Below are positions 1 through 6,095 of a stretch of DNA of 11,815 nucleotides, in pieces. Under the pieces are notes generated by a model, which saw only the letters and a list, made by a program, of their open reading frames with translations, was not told the origin of the DNA and did not search any database. Origin of the DNA: Deltaproteobacteria bacterium UBA6930. GTDB taxonomy: Bacteria > Myxococcota_A > UBA9160 > UBA6930. Position numbers and translations under genes: made by a program. The stretch lies in NCBI GenBank assembly GCA_002450755.1, contig DKAI01000070.1, positions 1 through 11,815 of the forward strand. Reading direction: 5' to 3'. Position 1 is the first letter of the stretch; the number at the start of each line of letters is the position of its first letter.

Positions 1-324
1 TGCTGTAAAAGCGGAAAGAAAGGCGAGGGATAACAGGAGCGGGAATATTCCATCAGCGAAGGGAACGATTGCGTACCCAATGGCTCCTCCACCGGCAAGC
101 AATCCCAACGCGCCTTTCCTGCGACCGGTTCTATCCGCCCATTGGCCCCAAATGGGCGATGCCAAAATACCCATCAAGGGGTGCATCGCCAAAGCCAACC
201 CTAATTGAGTGCCGCTTAGCCCAGCGTGTTGCTGAAGATACAAGCTGAGATAAGGGAAAATAACCCCTAATCCGGCCATGTATAGAAACCAGAAGAGGGA
301 TATTTCGAATGAGCCACGTTTCAT
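1..324 (-). CDS. MFS transporter, N-terminal part (3' end beyond the left edge)
   Basis: Partial gene: 108 codons read without a stop from ATG at 324 to the window edge. The translation begins MKRGSFEISLFWFLYMAGLG and shows helix 1 (about residues 9-30), helix 2 (about 41-58), then the major-facilitator motif A between helices 2 and 3, GQWADRTGRRK at 60-70, then helices 3 (71-90) and 4 (93 onward). The pattern FW..Y..GLGV.FPYLSLYL with GLSGTQLG resembles the MFS_1-like/nucleoside-proton symporter or LacY-like branch, but substrate cannot be told from this part. An inner-membrane secondary transporter is the safe call. No clear Shine-Dalgarno (SD) sequence precedes the ATG. The gene is divergent from the small membrane protein at 425. 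Confidence 0.85.
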   Translation of the reverse strand, partial: MKRGSFEISLFWFLYMAGLGVIFPYLSLYLQQHAGLSGTQLGLALAMHPLMGILASPIWGQWADRTGRRKGALGLLAGGGAIGYAIVPFADGIFPLLLSLAFLSAFTA

Positions 325-424
325 AGAGGCTAGATATTTACACAATCAGCCCAAACAAAGAGGGCACCGTTAGAAAAACCGTGAACTTCGTGACATAGCG
401 CTATCTAGGAGGCATCTTTAAAAG
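325..424. promoter_or_regulatory. divergent intergenic region between MFS gene and small membrane protein
   Basis: This 100 bp gap must hold the 5' signals of two divergent genes. It contains a perfect 10 bp palindrome ATAGCGCTAT at 395-404, immediately before the AGGAGG ribosome site (407-412) of the gene at 425. A CGTGA pentamer is repeated directly at about 380-393. No convincing -35/-10 pair is visible, so its role as an operator is only a possibility. Confidence 0.25.
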
Positions 425-691
425 ATGGAACGCGACCTCACTGAATGGGAAAGAATCCGAGAGAAAGGGAAACGACACTATCTGGTCATCTGTGGCATCC
501 GCCGGGGGGTACCGATGGGAGTGGTTCTCGCTACTGTCGTAGAACTCATACTCCGTAATCCCTTCCCTGAGGCCTTCGGAACCCGAGATTTCATCTTGCG
601 TGCCTTTGCAGCCTCTGCCCTTTTTTCAATTAGTGGAGCCGTGAGGGCTGGATCCAGGTGGTCTAGTCTGGAGAGGCGATTCGAAGAATAA
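425..691 (+). CDS. small two-helix membrane protein of unknown function
   Basis: 88 residues from ATG at 425. The N-terminus is charged and predicted cytoplasmic (MERDLTEWERIREKGKRHYL). It is followed by a hydrophobic segment at about 28-44 (GVPMGVVLATVVELIL), a short polar linker, a second hydrophobic segment at about 57-74, and a charged tail LERRFEE. The layout W..IR.KGK..Y....G...G.PMG...... then a second helix is one I associate with small conserved hypothetical membrane proteins found in many bacteria; I know no function for them. An AGGAGG sits 12 nt before the ATG, somewhat far but strong. It is convergent with the cbiX-like gene (stop codons 10 nt apart), so it is probably a single-gene transcript. 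Confidence 0.7.
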   Translation: MERDLTEWERIREKGKRHYLVICGIRRGVPMGVVLATVVELILRNPFPEAFGTRDFILRAFAASALFSISGAVRAGSRWSSLERRFEE

Positions 692-701
692 AAGGGCTTT
701 C

Positions 702-1097
702 TCAAATAAGTTCTTCTAAGCGGTCTAAAACAACTTCAACCAAACGGGCGTCGAAGCCCAATGGTTCGACTAAAAATACAGGGATATCAAACTTCTCAGT
801 TGCTTCTAGCACGAGACTGGGAATGTCCTTCGAGGTATGCCTACCAAGTGCAATAAAGTAGGGCATCACTAGAACTCGTTCCGCACCCTTGCTTTTGCAA
901 CTCCCAACTGCCTCGAGCAAATCAGGAGACTGGAGTTCAAGGTGTGCCGTCAAAACTTGCCAGTTTGGTCGAAGAGATGAAAGAGCAGATGCTACCGCCT
1001 CCAGAACCTTCCCCGGGGCAGACTCTCGACTTCCATGATCTACAAGAACTACGCCTACACTTTCCTCTGACTTTTTATTCTCTTTCAAAGTATCCAA
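702..1097 (-). CDS. cbiX: CbiX-type sirohydrochlorin chelatase, short form
   Basis: About 131 residues, the size of the single-domain CbiX/SirB-like chelatases that insert cobalt (cobalamin route) or iron (siroheme) into sirohydrochlorin in the cytoplasm. Family marks are LVDHGSRE at 18-25 with metal-binding His21, AHLELQSPDL at 51-60 and VMPYFIALGRHTSKDIP at 77-93 with the second active-site His87. Which metal is inserted cannot be told, and no other corrin gene lies nearby. The start is uncertain: TTG at 1097 follows GAGG by only 2 nt, while TTG at 1088 has an 11 nt spacer. The frame stays open upstream to a TAG at 1119-1121, beyond which another open frame continues. A long structured leader appears to precede the gene. 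Confidence 0.85.
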   Translation of the reverse strand: MDTLKENKKSEESVGVVLVDHGSRESAPGKVLEAVASALSSLRPNWQVLTAHLELQSPDLLEAVGSCKSKGAERVLVMPYFIALGRHTSKDIPSLVLEATEKFDIPVFLVEPLGFDARLVEVVLDRLEELI

Positions 1098-1120
1098 AGC
1101 CTCATAAATTGCCGTTGTCT

Positions 1121-1141
1121 AAAAATCTGAGTTCTCACTCA
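1121..1141 (-). terminator. terminator-like hairpin ahead of cbiX (possible attenuator)
   Basis: Read on the minus strand, TGAGT-GAGA-ACTCA forms a 5 bp stem with a GNRA-type tetraloop (1141-1128). After two bases (GA) comes a run of five T (1125-1121). The stem is short and not GC-rich, so this is weak as an intrinsic terminator. Its place, 24 nt before the cbiX start and at the end of a series of hairpins, suits either an attenuator or the 3' end of a small RNA. Confidence 0.35.
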
Positions 1142-1299
1142 TCACGAAAGATACAACCCTCGTTGAGCAGATGGTTCTAGAATCTCTTTTCTGAATCTCA
1201 GGCAACCGTCCCGAACGTCCAATCTCTGCTAACAGGGGAAAATACTCAAGTAAGAAGGACCAATAGAGCATCTTAGAGATAACACCGGTCCTTACTAGA
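1121..1299 (-). ncRNA. candidate structured leader or small RNA upstream of cbiX
   Basis: The stretch lies downstream of a perfect TATAAT and folds by eye into consecutive elements on the minus strand. First is a stem between 1296-1287 and 1261-1249 (AGTAAGGACC with GGTCC and TTACT, about 10 pairs with a 3 nt bulge). Second is a stem between 1229-1219 and 1174-1167 (GCAGA and TGG with CCATCTGC) that encloses a CTGA-GAT-TCAG hairpin at 1201-1191. Third is CAAC-GAGG-GTTG at 1165-1154. Last is the terminator-like hairpin at 1141-1121. It matches none of the riboswitch consensus patterns I know (cobalamin, TPP, SAM, glycine), nor 6S, SRP or tRNA. Chance short hairpins are common, so this is tentative. 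The same stretch holds a competing 62-codon open frame (1119-1307). Confidence 0.3.
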
Positions 1300-1305
1300 G
1301 GAAAC

Positions 1306-1311
1306 ATTATA
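1306..1311 (-). promoter_or_regulatory. perfect TATAAT -10 element, minus strand, for the cbiX transcript
   Basis: The plus strand reads ATTATA, i.e. TATAAT on the minus strand. About 18 bp upstream is TTCAGG, matching only 3 of 6 bases of a -35 box. Transcription would begin near 1299, giving an untranslated leader of about 200 nt to the cbiX start and placing the ATG at 1307 outside the transcript. Confidence 0.35.
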
Positions 1312-1352
1312 TTTCTCGATCCGACGTTCCCTGAAAGAGCTAACCTGTTCGC

Positions 1353-2078
1353 ATGTCGAGTGCAGGTATACTCATAATCGGCAACGAGATTCTATCGGGA
1401 AAGGTAAGTGATACGAATTCACCCTTTCTCTTTCGAAATCTGCGGAAGCTAGGTGTTGATGTCCAGCAAATGGCCACGATCCTCGACGAAGTCACTTTGA
1501 TAGGAGATATGGTCAGCGATTACTCGTCGAAATTCGATTTCGTCTTCACCTCTGGCGGTGTGGGACCAACACATGACGACGTCACGATGGAGGGAGTTGC
1601 CAAGGCTTTCGGTCGCACTCTGGAGAAAAATAGCTCTATAATTGCTCGGATCGAAAACGCTCAAGGTAAACCCTGCAACAACAGCCAGGTAAAGATGGCA
1701 ATGATTCCCCAAGGTGCTTCACTTTTAGATGGAGGAGATTTGTGGTTTCCGGTAGTGATCCTGGAAAATGTATACATATTCCCAGGAATTCCTTCCCTTC
1801 TGGAAAAAAAATTTAAATCGATTCAAGAACGCTTTAGGAGTAGCCCGTTCTACTTGAAGCGCGTTTTCGTAAACGAACGAGAAAGCGACCTAGCCAGCGC
1901 CCTCCATGAAGTCCTGAAAGAATTCCCGACTTTGCTCCTGGGCTCCTACCCCAAAATTGAAGAAAAATCATTTAAGGTGCTTTTGACCTTAGAATCAAGA
2001 GATCCTGAGTACTTAGAAAGTGCTCTGGCCGCACTTCTTACAAAGCTCCCTAAAAACACGATTTATAGAATCGAATAA
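1353..2078 (+). CDS. CinA/MoaB-like molybdopterin-binding-fold domain protein (COG1058 type)
   Basis: 241 residues from ATG at 1353. The N-terminal 170 residues are the MoCF-biosynthesis fold found in MoaB, MogA and the N-domain of CinA: ILIIGNEILSGKVSDTN at 6-22 and FTSGGVGPTHDDVTMEGVAKAFG at 65-87 are the classic ligand-binding loops. IFPGIPSLLEKKF at about 146-158 matches the FPGVP segment of CinA proteins. CinA N-domains hydrolyse ADP-ribose and related pyrophosphates, and the eukaryotic relative is fused to FAD synthase. The C-terminal PncC nicotinamide-nucleotide deamidase domain of full-length CinA is absent, as in the stand-alone archaeal-type proteins, so NMN recycling should not be assumed. 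The SD is weak. The gene ends 8 nt before the DUF4079-like gene and diverges from the cbiX leader. Confidence 0.85.
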   Translation: MSSAGILIIGNEILSGKVSDTNSPFLFRNLRKLGVDVQQMATILDEVTLIGDMVSDYSSKFDFVFTSGGVGPTHDDVTMEGVAKAFGRTLEKNSSIIARIENAQGKPCNNSQVKMAMIPQGASLLDGGDLWFPVVILENVYIFPGIPSLLEKKFKSIQERFRSSPFYLKRVFVNERESDLASALHEVLKEFPTLLLGSYPKIEEKSFKVLLTLESRDPEYLESALAALLTKLPKNTIYRIE

Positions 2079-2086
2079 TCCCATAA

Positions 2087-2539
2087 ATGAGCGAAACCAT
2101 CACTTTTGATCCAGCAATGCGCGACATTACAGTACGGATGCTTTCCTATCTTCACCCTCTTTTTATGATTATTACGGTGGGACTTCTCGCTTTAGTATTC
2201 AAGGAAGGAGTGTCGCTCCGACAAGCTCGACTACAGGGCGTCTCCTCAAGAAATCGCTCACTCCATACTCGATTAGCCAAAATCGTTACGGGATTAATTC
2301 TTGTAGGTGCTATTTCAGGACCAATCTCGGCGGTACAATTAAGGGGCTGGGACGCTTTTGAATCGATCCACTCTAGGATTACACTCTCCGTCGTAAGTGT
2401 TTGTATTCTAACGGCTACACTTGGTTGGCTACTAGAGCATCGCCAATTTCAACGACCCTCCGTTCATGGGTGGCTTGGTTTGTTAACTCTTTTGGGTGCA
2501 ACCGCGGCTTTTGTTACAGGCTTTGTCCTTCTTCCATGA
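2087..2539 (+). CDS. DUF4079-like four-helix membrane protein, possible cytochrome b561-type haem binder
   Basis: 150 residues. Four hydrophobic segments lie at about 18-38, 62-84, 97-116 and 127-149. Histidines stand at or near helix ends: His23 in SYLHPLF, His60 in LHTRLAK, His95 in SIHSRI and His127 in VHGWLG. Paired histidines across a four-helix bundle are the arrangement of b561-type haem proteins and of the DUF4079 family, and LHP near the start and IHSR in helix 3 look like that family. Haem binding and an electron-transfer role are inference. ATG at 2087 lies 8 nt after the cinA-like stop and lacks a clear SD, so translation is probably coupled to it. It is convergent with aroC (13 nt between stop codons), leaving no room for a separate terminator. 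Confidence 0.65.
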   Translation: MSETITFDPAMRDITVRMLSYLHPLFMIITVGLLALVFKEGVSLRQARLQGVSSRNRSLHTRLAKIVTGLILVGAISGPISAVQLRGWDAFESIHSRITLSVVSVCILTATLGWLLEHRQFQRPSVHGWLGLLTLLGATAAFVTGFVLLP

Positions 2540-2552
2540 AACGGACGCGATC

Positions 2553-3683
2553 TCAGGACCTTCTTGAAATCGGTGGTAGGACATCCGTCGAGGCTTGCCT
2601 GAGCAAATGATCTGCCAAAACAAGGCACATCATCGCTTCAACCATGGGGACGGCCCGAGGTAGAACACAGGGATCGTGTCTACCGCGCGCTTCTAAAACT
2701 ATCGATTTTCCCTCACTATCGACAGTATCTTGGGAAACGCTAATTGTCGCGGTCGGCTTGAACGCCACTCGAGAAACAATCAACTCACCGTTACTAATAC
2801 CGCCCTGGATTCCTCCCGAACGGTTTGTTTTAGTTCTAACTACCCCCGCTTCGTCGCGAACAAAAGGATCATTGTGTTCCGAGCCGTGTAGCCTTGTGCC
2901 AGAAAACCCACTTCCAACCTCGAATCCCTTGGCAGCTGGTAGTGATAACATTGCCTTCGCTAAATCGGCATCTAACTTATCAAATACGGGTTCACCAAGA
3001 CCTGGGGGTACGTTTCGCGCGACGCACTCGATAATACCTCCTAGCGAATCTCCTTTCTTACGGGCCATCTCGATGGAATCTTCCATTTTCTTCGCAGCCA
3101 TCGAGTCGGGGCAACGCGTAGGTGTGGCCTCTATCTCACCAAATTGAACAGTCTCTCGATCAACTTGAGACGCAATCGTCCCGACAACCGAAACCCAGGC
3201 GCACACCTCAATTCCTGATAACTCGAAAAGTAGCTTCCTAGCGATCGCTCCCGCGGCAACCCTACCGATCGTCTCCCTGGCACTCGATCGACCGCCACCC
3301 TGCCAATTCCGAATACCGTATTTGGCTTCTGTCGTATAGTCAGCATGTGAGGGTCGATAAAGATTCCTCAGCTCCTCATAGGCCTCGGGTCGTGCATCCT
3401 TGTTACCGACCCACATAGCAATTGGCGATCCAATCGTTAGACCTTCAAAAAGCCCAGAAATTATCTCGATATGGTCCTGCTCATCGCGAGGTGTAGTCAA
3501 ATGACTTTGCCCCGGGCGTCGCCGATCCAGGTCCCTCTGGATCTCGGAGACGGAGATTGCAAGGCGAGGGGGACAACCATCCACGACCACACCCACGCCA
3601 CCTCCATGGGATTCCCCGAAAGTAGTAATACTAAAAATACGACCTAGTTGACTGCCCACCCCTCCAGGATAACAACCTGACAT
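2553..3683 (-). CDS. aroC: chorismate synthase
   Basis: 376 residues, slightly longer than the usual 350-365. It converts 5-enolpyruvylshikimate-3-phosphate to chorismate with reduced FMN, the last step of the shikimate pathway, in the cytoplasm. All signatures are present: TTFGESHG at 20-27 with catalytic His26, LYRPSHADYT at 108-117, GGGRSSARETIGRVAAGAIA at 129-148, GDSLGG at 211-216, SGGIQGGISNGE at 289-300 and GRHDPCVLPRAVPMVEAM at 334-351. The start is not certain. ATG at 3683 has no visible SD, whereas GTG at 3659 (residue 9) would give an N-terminus close to the family norm (M-G-S-Q-L-G-R-I-F) but has GGAGG almost touching it. No other aromatic-pathway gene lies in the window. It is divergent from the hydrolase at 3796. 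Confidence 0.97.
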   Translation of the reverse strand: MSGCYPGGVGSQLGRIFSITTFGESHGGGVGVVVDGCPPRLAISVSEIQRDLDRRRPGQSHLTTPRDEQDHIEIISGLFEGLTIGSPIAMWVGNKDARPEAYEELRNLYRPSHADYTTEAKYGIRNWQGGGRSSARETIGRVAAGAIARKLLFELSGIEVCAWVSVVGTIASQVDRETVQFGEIEATPTRCPDSMAAKKMEDSIEMARKKGDSLGGIIECVARNVPPGLGEPVFDKLDADLAKAMLSLPAAKGFEVGSGFSGTRLHGSEHNDPFVRDEAGVVRTKTNRSGGIQGGISNGELIVSRVAFKPTATISVSQDTVDSEGKSIVLEARGRHDPCVLPRAVPMVEAMMCLVLADHLLRQASTDVLPPISRRS

Positions 3684-3700
3684 TAGAGCAGTAGGGTCGT

Positions 3701-3750
3701 AAGGATCAAAGTAGAAACATAGGGATCAATTCTGGTTACAGAAGGATCTT
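3701..3750. repeat. three GGATC boxes at exact 20 bp spacing in a divergent promoter region
   Basis: AAGGATCAAA (3701-3710), AGGGATCAAT (3721-3730) and AAGGATCTTT (3741-3750) lie in phase, with GGATC beginning at 3703, 3723 and 3743. Twenty bp is about two helical turns, so a protein could bind all three on one face. They fill the middle of the 112 bp gap between aroC and the divergent exported hydrolase. The regulator, if any, is unknown, and each match is short enough that chance is possible. Confidence 0.35.
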
Positions 3751-3795
3751 TAAGTACTAGAAAAGCCGAGGAAATAAGTTATTGGTTGGAAATTA

Positions 3796-4596
3796 ATGAA
3801 AAGAAAACAACTTTACCCAGTAATAATCGTCGCAATTCTATTCAACTCGGTAACCACCGCTGGAAAGGACAACGGAGAAATAAGGCCCGATCTAAGTAAT
3901 TTTATCGAGCTGACTATTCCCCATCAGTCTTCTCCGCACCCATTAGCTGTTTTGTTGCCTGGTTGTATGGGTTGGTACCCTCATCATCAACGATGGCGCG
4001 AGGACTTGCTCGCCAAAGGCTTCGCGACACTACAAATCGACAGTTTCGGCCTAAATGGCCTACTAGATCCGATTGATCTTCGACGGTATGTATGTTCTGG
4101 ATTGAAGGTGCGTTGGGATCAGAGAGCTAATGACCTGAGAAAGGCCCTAAAGAAAGTATTCGAACGTCCTGATATTTCCGTTACGGGAGGCATAATATTC
4201 GGATGGTCTCACGGAGCCTCGAGCTCACTCGAATATATTCTCCAGGATAACCACTCGACTTCAAGCGATTCTAAGGATGATTCGTTGATTTTTGAAGCAG
4301 CATTTTTGTTTTACCCCTATTGCGGTCCCGGAACGAGATGGGAACCCAGAAAGGAAGTGAGAGCATTAGATACAATCATATTTCACGGCACTGAAGATCA
4401 AATTACCGATCCTATTCAATGTAAACGACGAGTCAATCGGCTAAGAGAAAGTGGCATACAAATCGAATTTCTCCCCCTAGCAGGTTCCGGTCATTGGTTT
4501 GACAATCACGGGGAACCTCGATCCTACAAGAAAGGTTCGACAACGAAAGTAAAATCGTTAATCAACGAAAGGCTAAAACTTCTAACCGATCATTAA
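3796..4596 (+). CDS. exported dienelactone-hydrolase-like alpha/beta hydrolase
   Basis: 266 residues. The N-terminus MKRKQLYPVIIVAILFNSVTTA is a Sec signal peptide (basic start, hydrophobic core, likely cleavage after Ala22), so the enzyme probably acts outside the cytoplasm. The alpha/beta-hydrolase triad is visible: nucleophile Ser138 in FGWSHGAS, acid Asp200 (or Asp204) in HGTEDQITDP, and His232 in AGSGHWFD. VLLPGCMGW at 52-60 and QIDSFGLNG at 80-88 fit the dienelactone hydrolase family. The mature part contains Cys57, Cys100, Cys175 and Cys208, which could pair as disulfides in the periplasm. Substrate unknown; an ester or lactone is likely. A modest GGA lies 6 nt before the ATG. It is divergent from aroC and convergent with smr (15 nt between stops). 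Confidence 0.8.
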   Translation: MKRKQLYPVIIVAILFNSVTTAGKDNGEIRPDLSNFIELTIPHQSSPHPLAVLLPGCMGWYPHHQRWREDLLAKGFATLQIDSFGLNGLLDPIDLRRYVCSGLKVRWDQRANDLRKALKKVFERPDISVTGGIIFGWSHGASSSLEYILQDNHSTSSDSKDDSLIFEAAFLFYPYCGPGTRWEPRKEVRALDTIIFHGTEDQITDPIQCKRRVNRLRESGIQIEFLPLAGSGHWFDNHGEPRSYKKGSTTKVKSLINERLKLLTDH

Positions 4597-4611
4597 AAAC
4601 TGAAAATTTCT

Positions 4612-4995
4612 CTATCGCCGACGGCGAATAAGAATCCAGGTCGCTCCCGTCCCACCTGCGTCCGCCGGTGCGGATTGCACCGCAAGGATGAGATTCGAAA
4701 AAGCTCCTTCTGTAATCCAGTTAATAAAAGCCTCCTTAAGAATGGGTCCTGAAGAGCTCCTCAAACCTCGGCCGTGAATAACAGACACACACCTTGTTCC
4801 TTGAGCAAAAGAATCTTGAATTAATTTATGCACTTCTTCACTTGCATCTTGACGGTTTAGACCGTGGAGATCTAGCTCGATAGCCGGCTCTATCTCACCA
4901 CGATTAAACCGACGAAGCTGGGCCCGATTGACGCCAGTCGTCCTTCCTTTTATTACTTCGCCCTGACGTTCGACTATAAGACGATCTTCATTCAC
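4612..4995 (-). CDS. Smr-domain protein, predicted nuclease
   Basis: 127 residues from a GTG that overlaps the mutY stop by 4 nt (GTGA), so it is translationally coupled. The Smr (small MutS-related) domain fills residues 38-127: ELDLHGLNRQDA at 40-51, VIHGRGLRSSSGPILK at 72-87 and APADAGGTGATWILIRRR at the end. LDLHGL and HGRG are the two hallmark motifs of stand-alone Smr proteins such as YdaL/SmrA, some of which cut DNA; Smr domains also act in ribosome-collision rescue and recombination control. A basic N-terminal stretch (RAQLRRFNRG) may contact nucleic acid. It is last in the four-gene operon after mutY; a repair link is suggested but not proven. Confidence 0.88.
   Translation of the reverse strand: MNEDRLIVERQGEVIKGRTTGVNRAQLRRFNRGEIEPAIELDLHGLNRQDASEEVHKLIQDSFAQGTRCVSVIHGRGLRSSSGPILKEAFINWITEGAFSNLILAVQSAPADAGGTGATWILIRRRR
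4615..4627 (-). terminator. small GC-rich hairpin at the end of the smr operon
   Basis: A perfect inverted repeat, TCGCC-GAC-GGCGA, lies within the last codons of smr (the RRRR tail). On the minus strand it is followed by TAGAGAAATTTTC and then CAGTTTTT. The stem is only 5 bp and the T run is interrupted and displaced, so it is a weak terminator candidate for the operon. The opposite strand lacks a T run. Confidence 0.25.
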
Positions 4996-6089
4996 GAAAT
5001 TTCCTTCAGATTCAAAGAGTGAAAAGCTTTAGCAGTAAGACTGCTATGGGGTAAATCGAGGAATGTCTTGAGCGAAACCCACCTATGAGCAGCAAAGCCT
5101 CTCCTTCGCACTCGCTGTGAATTAATTTCTCCTCTAAATAGGTATAAAATTAGTTTACGATGAGTAAACAAATGAACAATCCGGCCAGTCTCTTCCAGAG
5201 ACCCTCCGAGTACCAGACCCAGCGATTCGAAAAGAGACCGCCTAAGACCTGCCTCTGGCCTCTCATCCTTACGAACTTCTCCACCGGGGAGATCCCATAA
5301 GCCACCTAAGAGACCTCGTTCAGGTCGTTTCACGGCTAGGAACTTTTGCTTGCGTGAAAGGAGGATCGCGGCTCCGACTATAATTTTGGGGGCAGTTTTT
5401 AGTGGCTTATGTGGTAACTGCTCCACATCTCCTTTCGCAAAGGCATCACAAAACTTATTAACAGCACATTTGGAACAACGAGGAGAGCGGGGCCGACAGA
5501 CAACTGAACCGAACTCCATAAGAGCTTGGCAAAAATCCCCGGGTGTTGATCCAGTCATCAGTGATTGTGCAAATGAGTCAATCTTTTTTTTTGCATGTGT
5601 CTTCGTTACATCATTTCTAACTCCATAAATCCTAGAAAGTGCTCGGGTTACGTTTCCATCAACAGCTGCTTCTGGCATGTCAAACGCAATTGCCAAAATT
5701 GCACCTGCTGTATAGGGACCGACTCCCGGCAATTCCATTAGTTTCATCCGATCTCTTGGGAATACGCCATTATGTTCTTCAACTACTTTACAGGCGGCAC
5801 GGTGAAGTGCTCGAGCTCTAGAGTAGTACCCTAGACCCGACCAAAGAGAGAGTACTTCGTCGACTTCTGCGGTGCTCAATGAAAAAACAGTAGGAAATCG
5901 TTTTATAAATTTATTGTAATAGGGAATTACTGTAGTTACCTGAGTCTGCTGAAGCATAATCTCCGAGATCCAAATTTGGTATGGATCTTTTCCCAACCTC
6001 CAGGGTAGGTCTCGCTTATTTTGGTGATACCAAGAAAGAACCTTTTCCCTCAACTCAGACGTTTGAACATGATTCTGATTTTCCTTCAT
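4992..6089 (-). CDS. mutY: A/G-specific adenine glycosylase MutY
   Basis: 365 residues, normal for MutY, which removes adenine mispaired with 8-oxoguanine or G in base-excision repair. The N-terminal HhH-GPD glycosylase domain has catalytic Glu43 in ISEIMLQQTQV, GLGYYSRARAL at 85-95, the helix-hairpin-helix LPGVGPYTAGA at 120-130, and catalytic Asp144 in AAVDGNVTR. The 4Fe-4S ligands are Cys198, Cys205, Cys208 and Cys214 in the canonical C-x6-C-x2-C-x5-C spacing. The C-terminal MutT-like domain that reads 8-oxoG begins about 235, with LLGGLWDLPGGE at 260-271; its Nudix box is degenerate (R-S-L-F-E-S-L-G), as usual in MutY. ATG at 6089 lies 6 nt after the sfsA stop with no clear SD; the stop overlaps smr. 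Confidence 0.97.
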   Translation of the reverse strand: MKENQNHVQTSELREKVLSWYHQNKRDLPWRLGKDPYQIWISEIMLQQTQVTTVIPYYNKFIKRFPTVFSLSTAEVDEVLSLWSGLGYYSRARALHRAACKVVEEHNGVFPRDRMKLMELPGVGPYTAGAILAIAFDMPEAAVDGNVTRALSRIYGVRNDVTKTHAKKKIDSFAQSLMTGSTPGDFCQALMEFGSVVCRPRSPRCSKCAVNKFCDAFAKGDVEQLPHKPLKTAPKIIVGAAILLSRKQKFLAVKRPERGLLGGLWDLPGGEVRKDERPEAGLRRSLFESLGLVLGGSLEETGRIVHLFTHRKLILYLFRGEINSQRVRRRGFAAHRWVSLKTFLDLPHSSLTAKAFHSLNLKEIS

Positions 6090-6095
6090 GAAATT

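Noticed and set aside
1098..1352. Known riboswitch or tRNA in the gap upstream of cbiX
   Set aside because: I searched for the cobalamin-box, TPP, SAM and glycine consensus segments and for a tRNA T-arm and anticodon layout, and found none. Only unassigned hairpins remain.
2644..3147. 167-codon plus-strand open frame
   Set aside because: It lies wholly antisense to aroC, whose motifs are unmistakable. The translation is low-complexity and serine/proline-rich, as expected of a shadow frame.
3241..3248. GCGATCGC, the cyanobacterial HIP1 octamer
   Set aside because: I noticed only this one full copy in nearly 12 kb. Cyanobacterial HIP1-rich genomes have many more, so it is not evidence for that origin despite the DUF4079-like gene.
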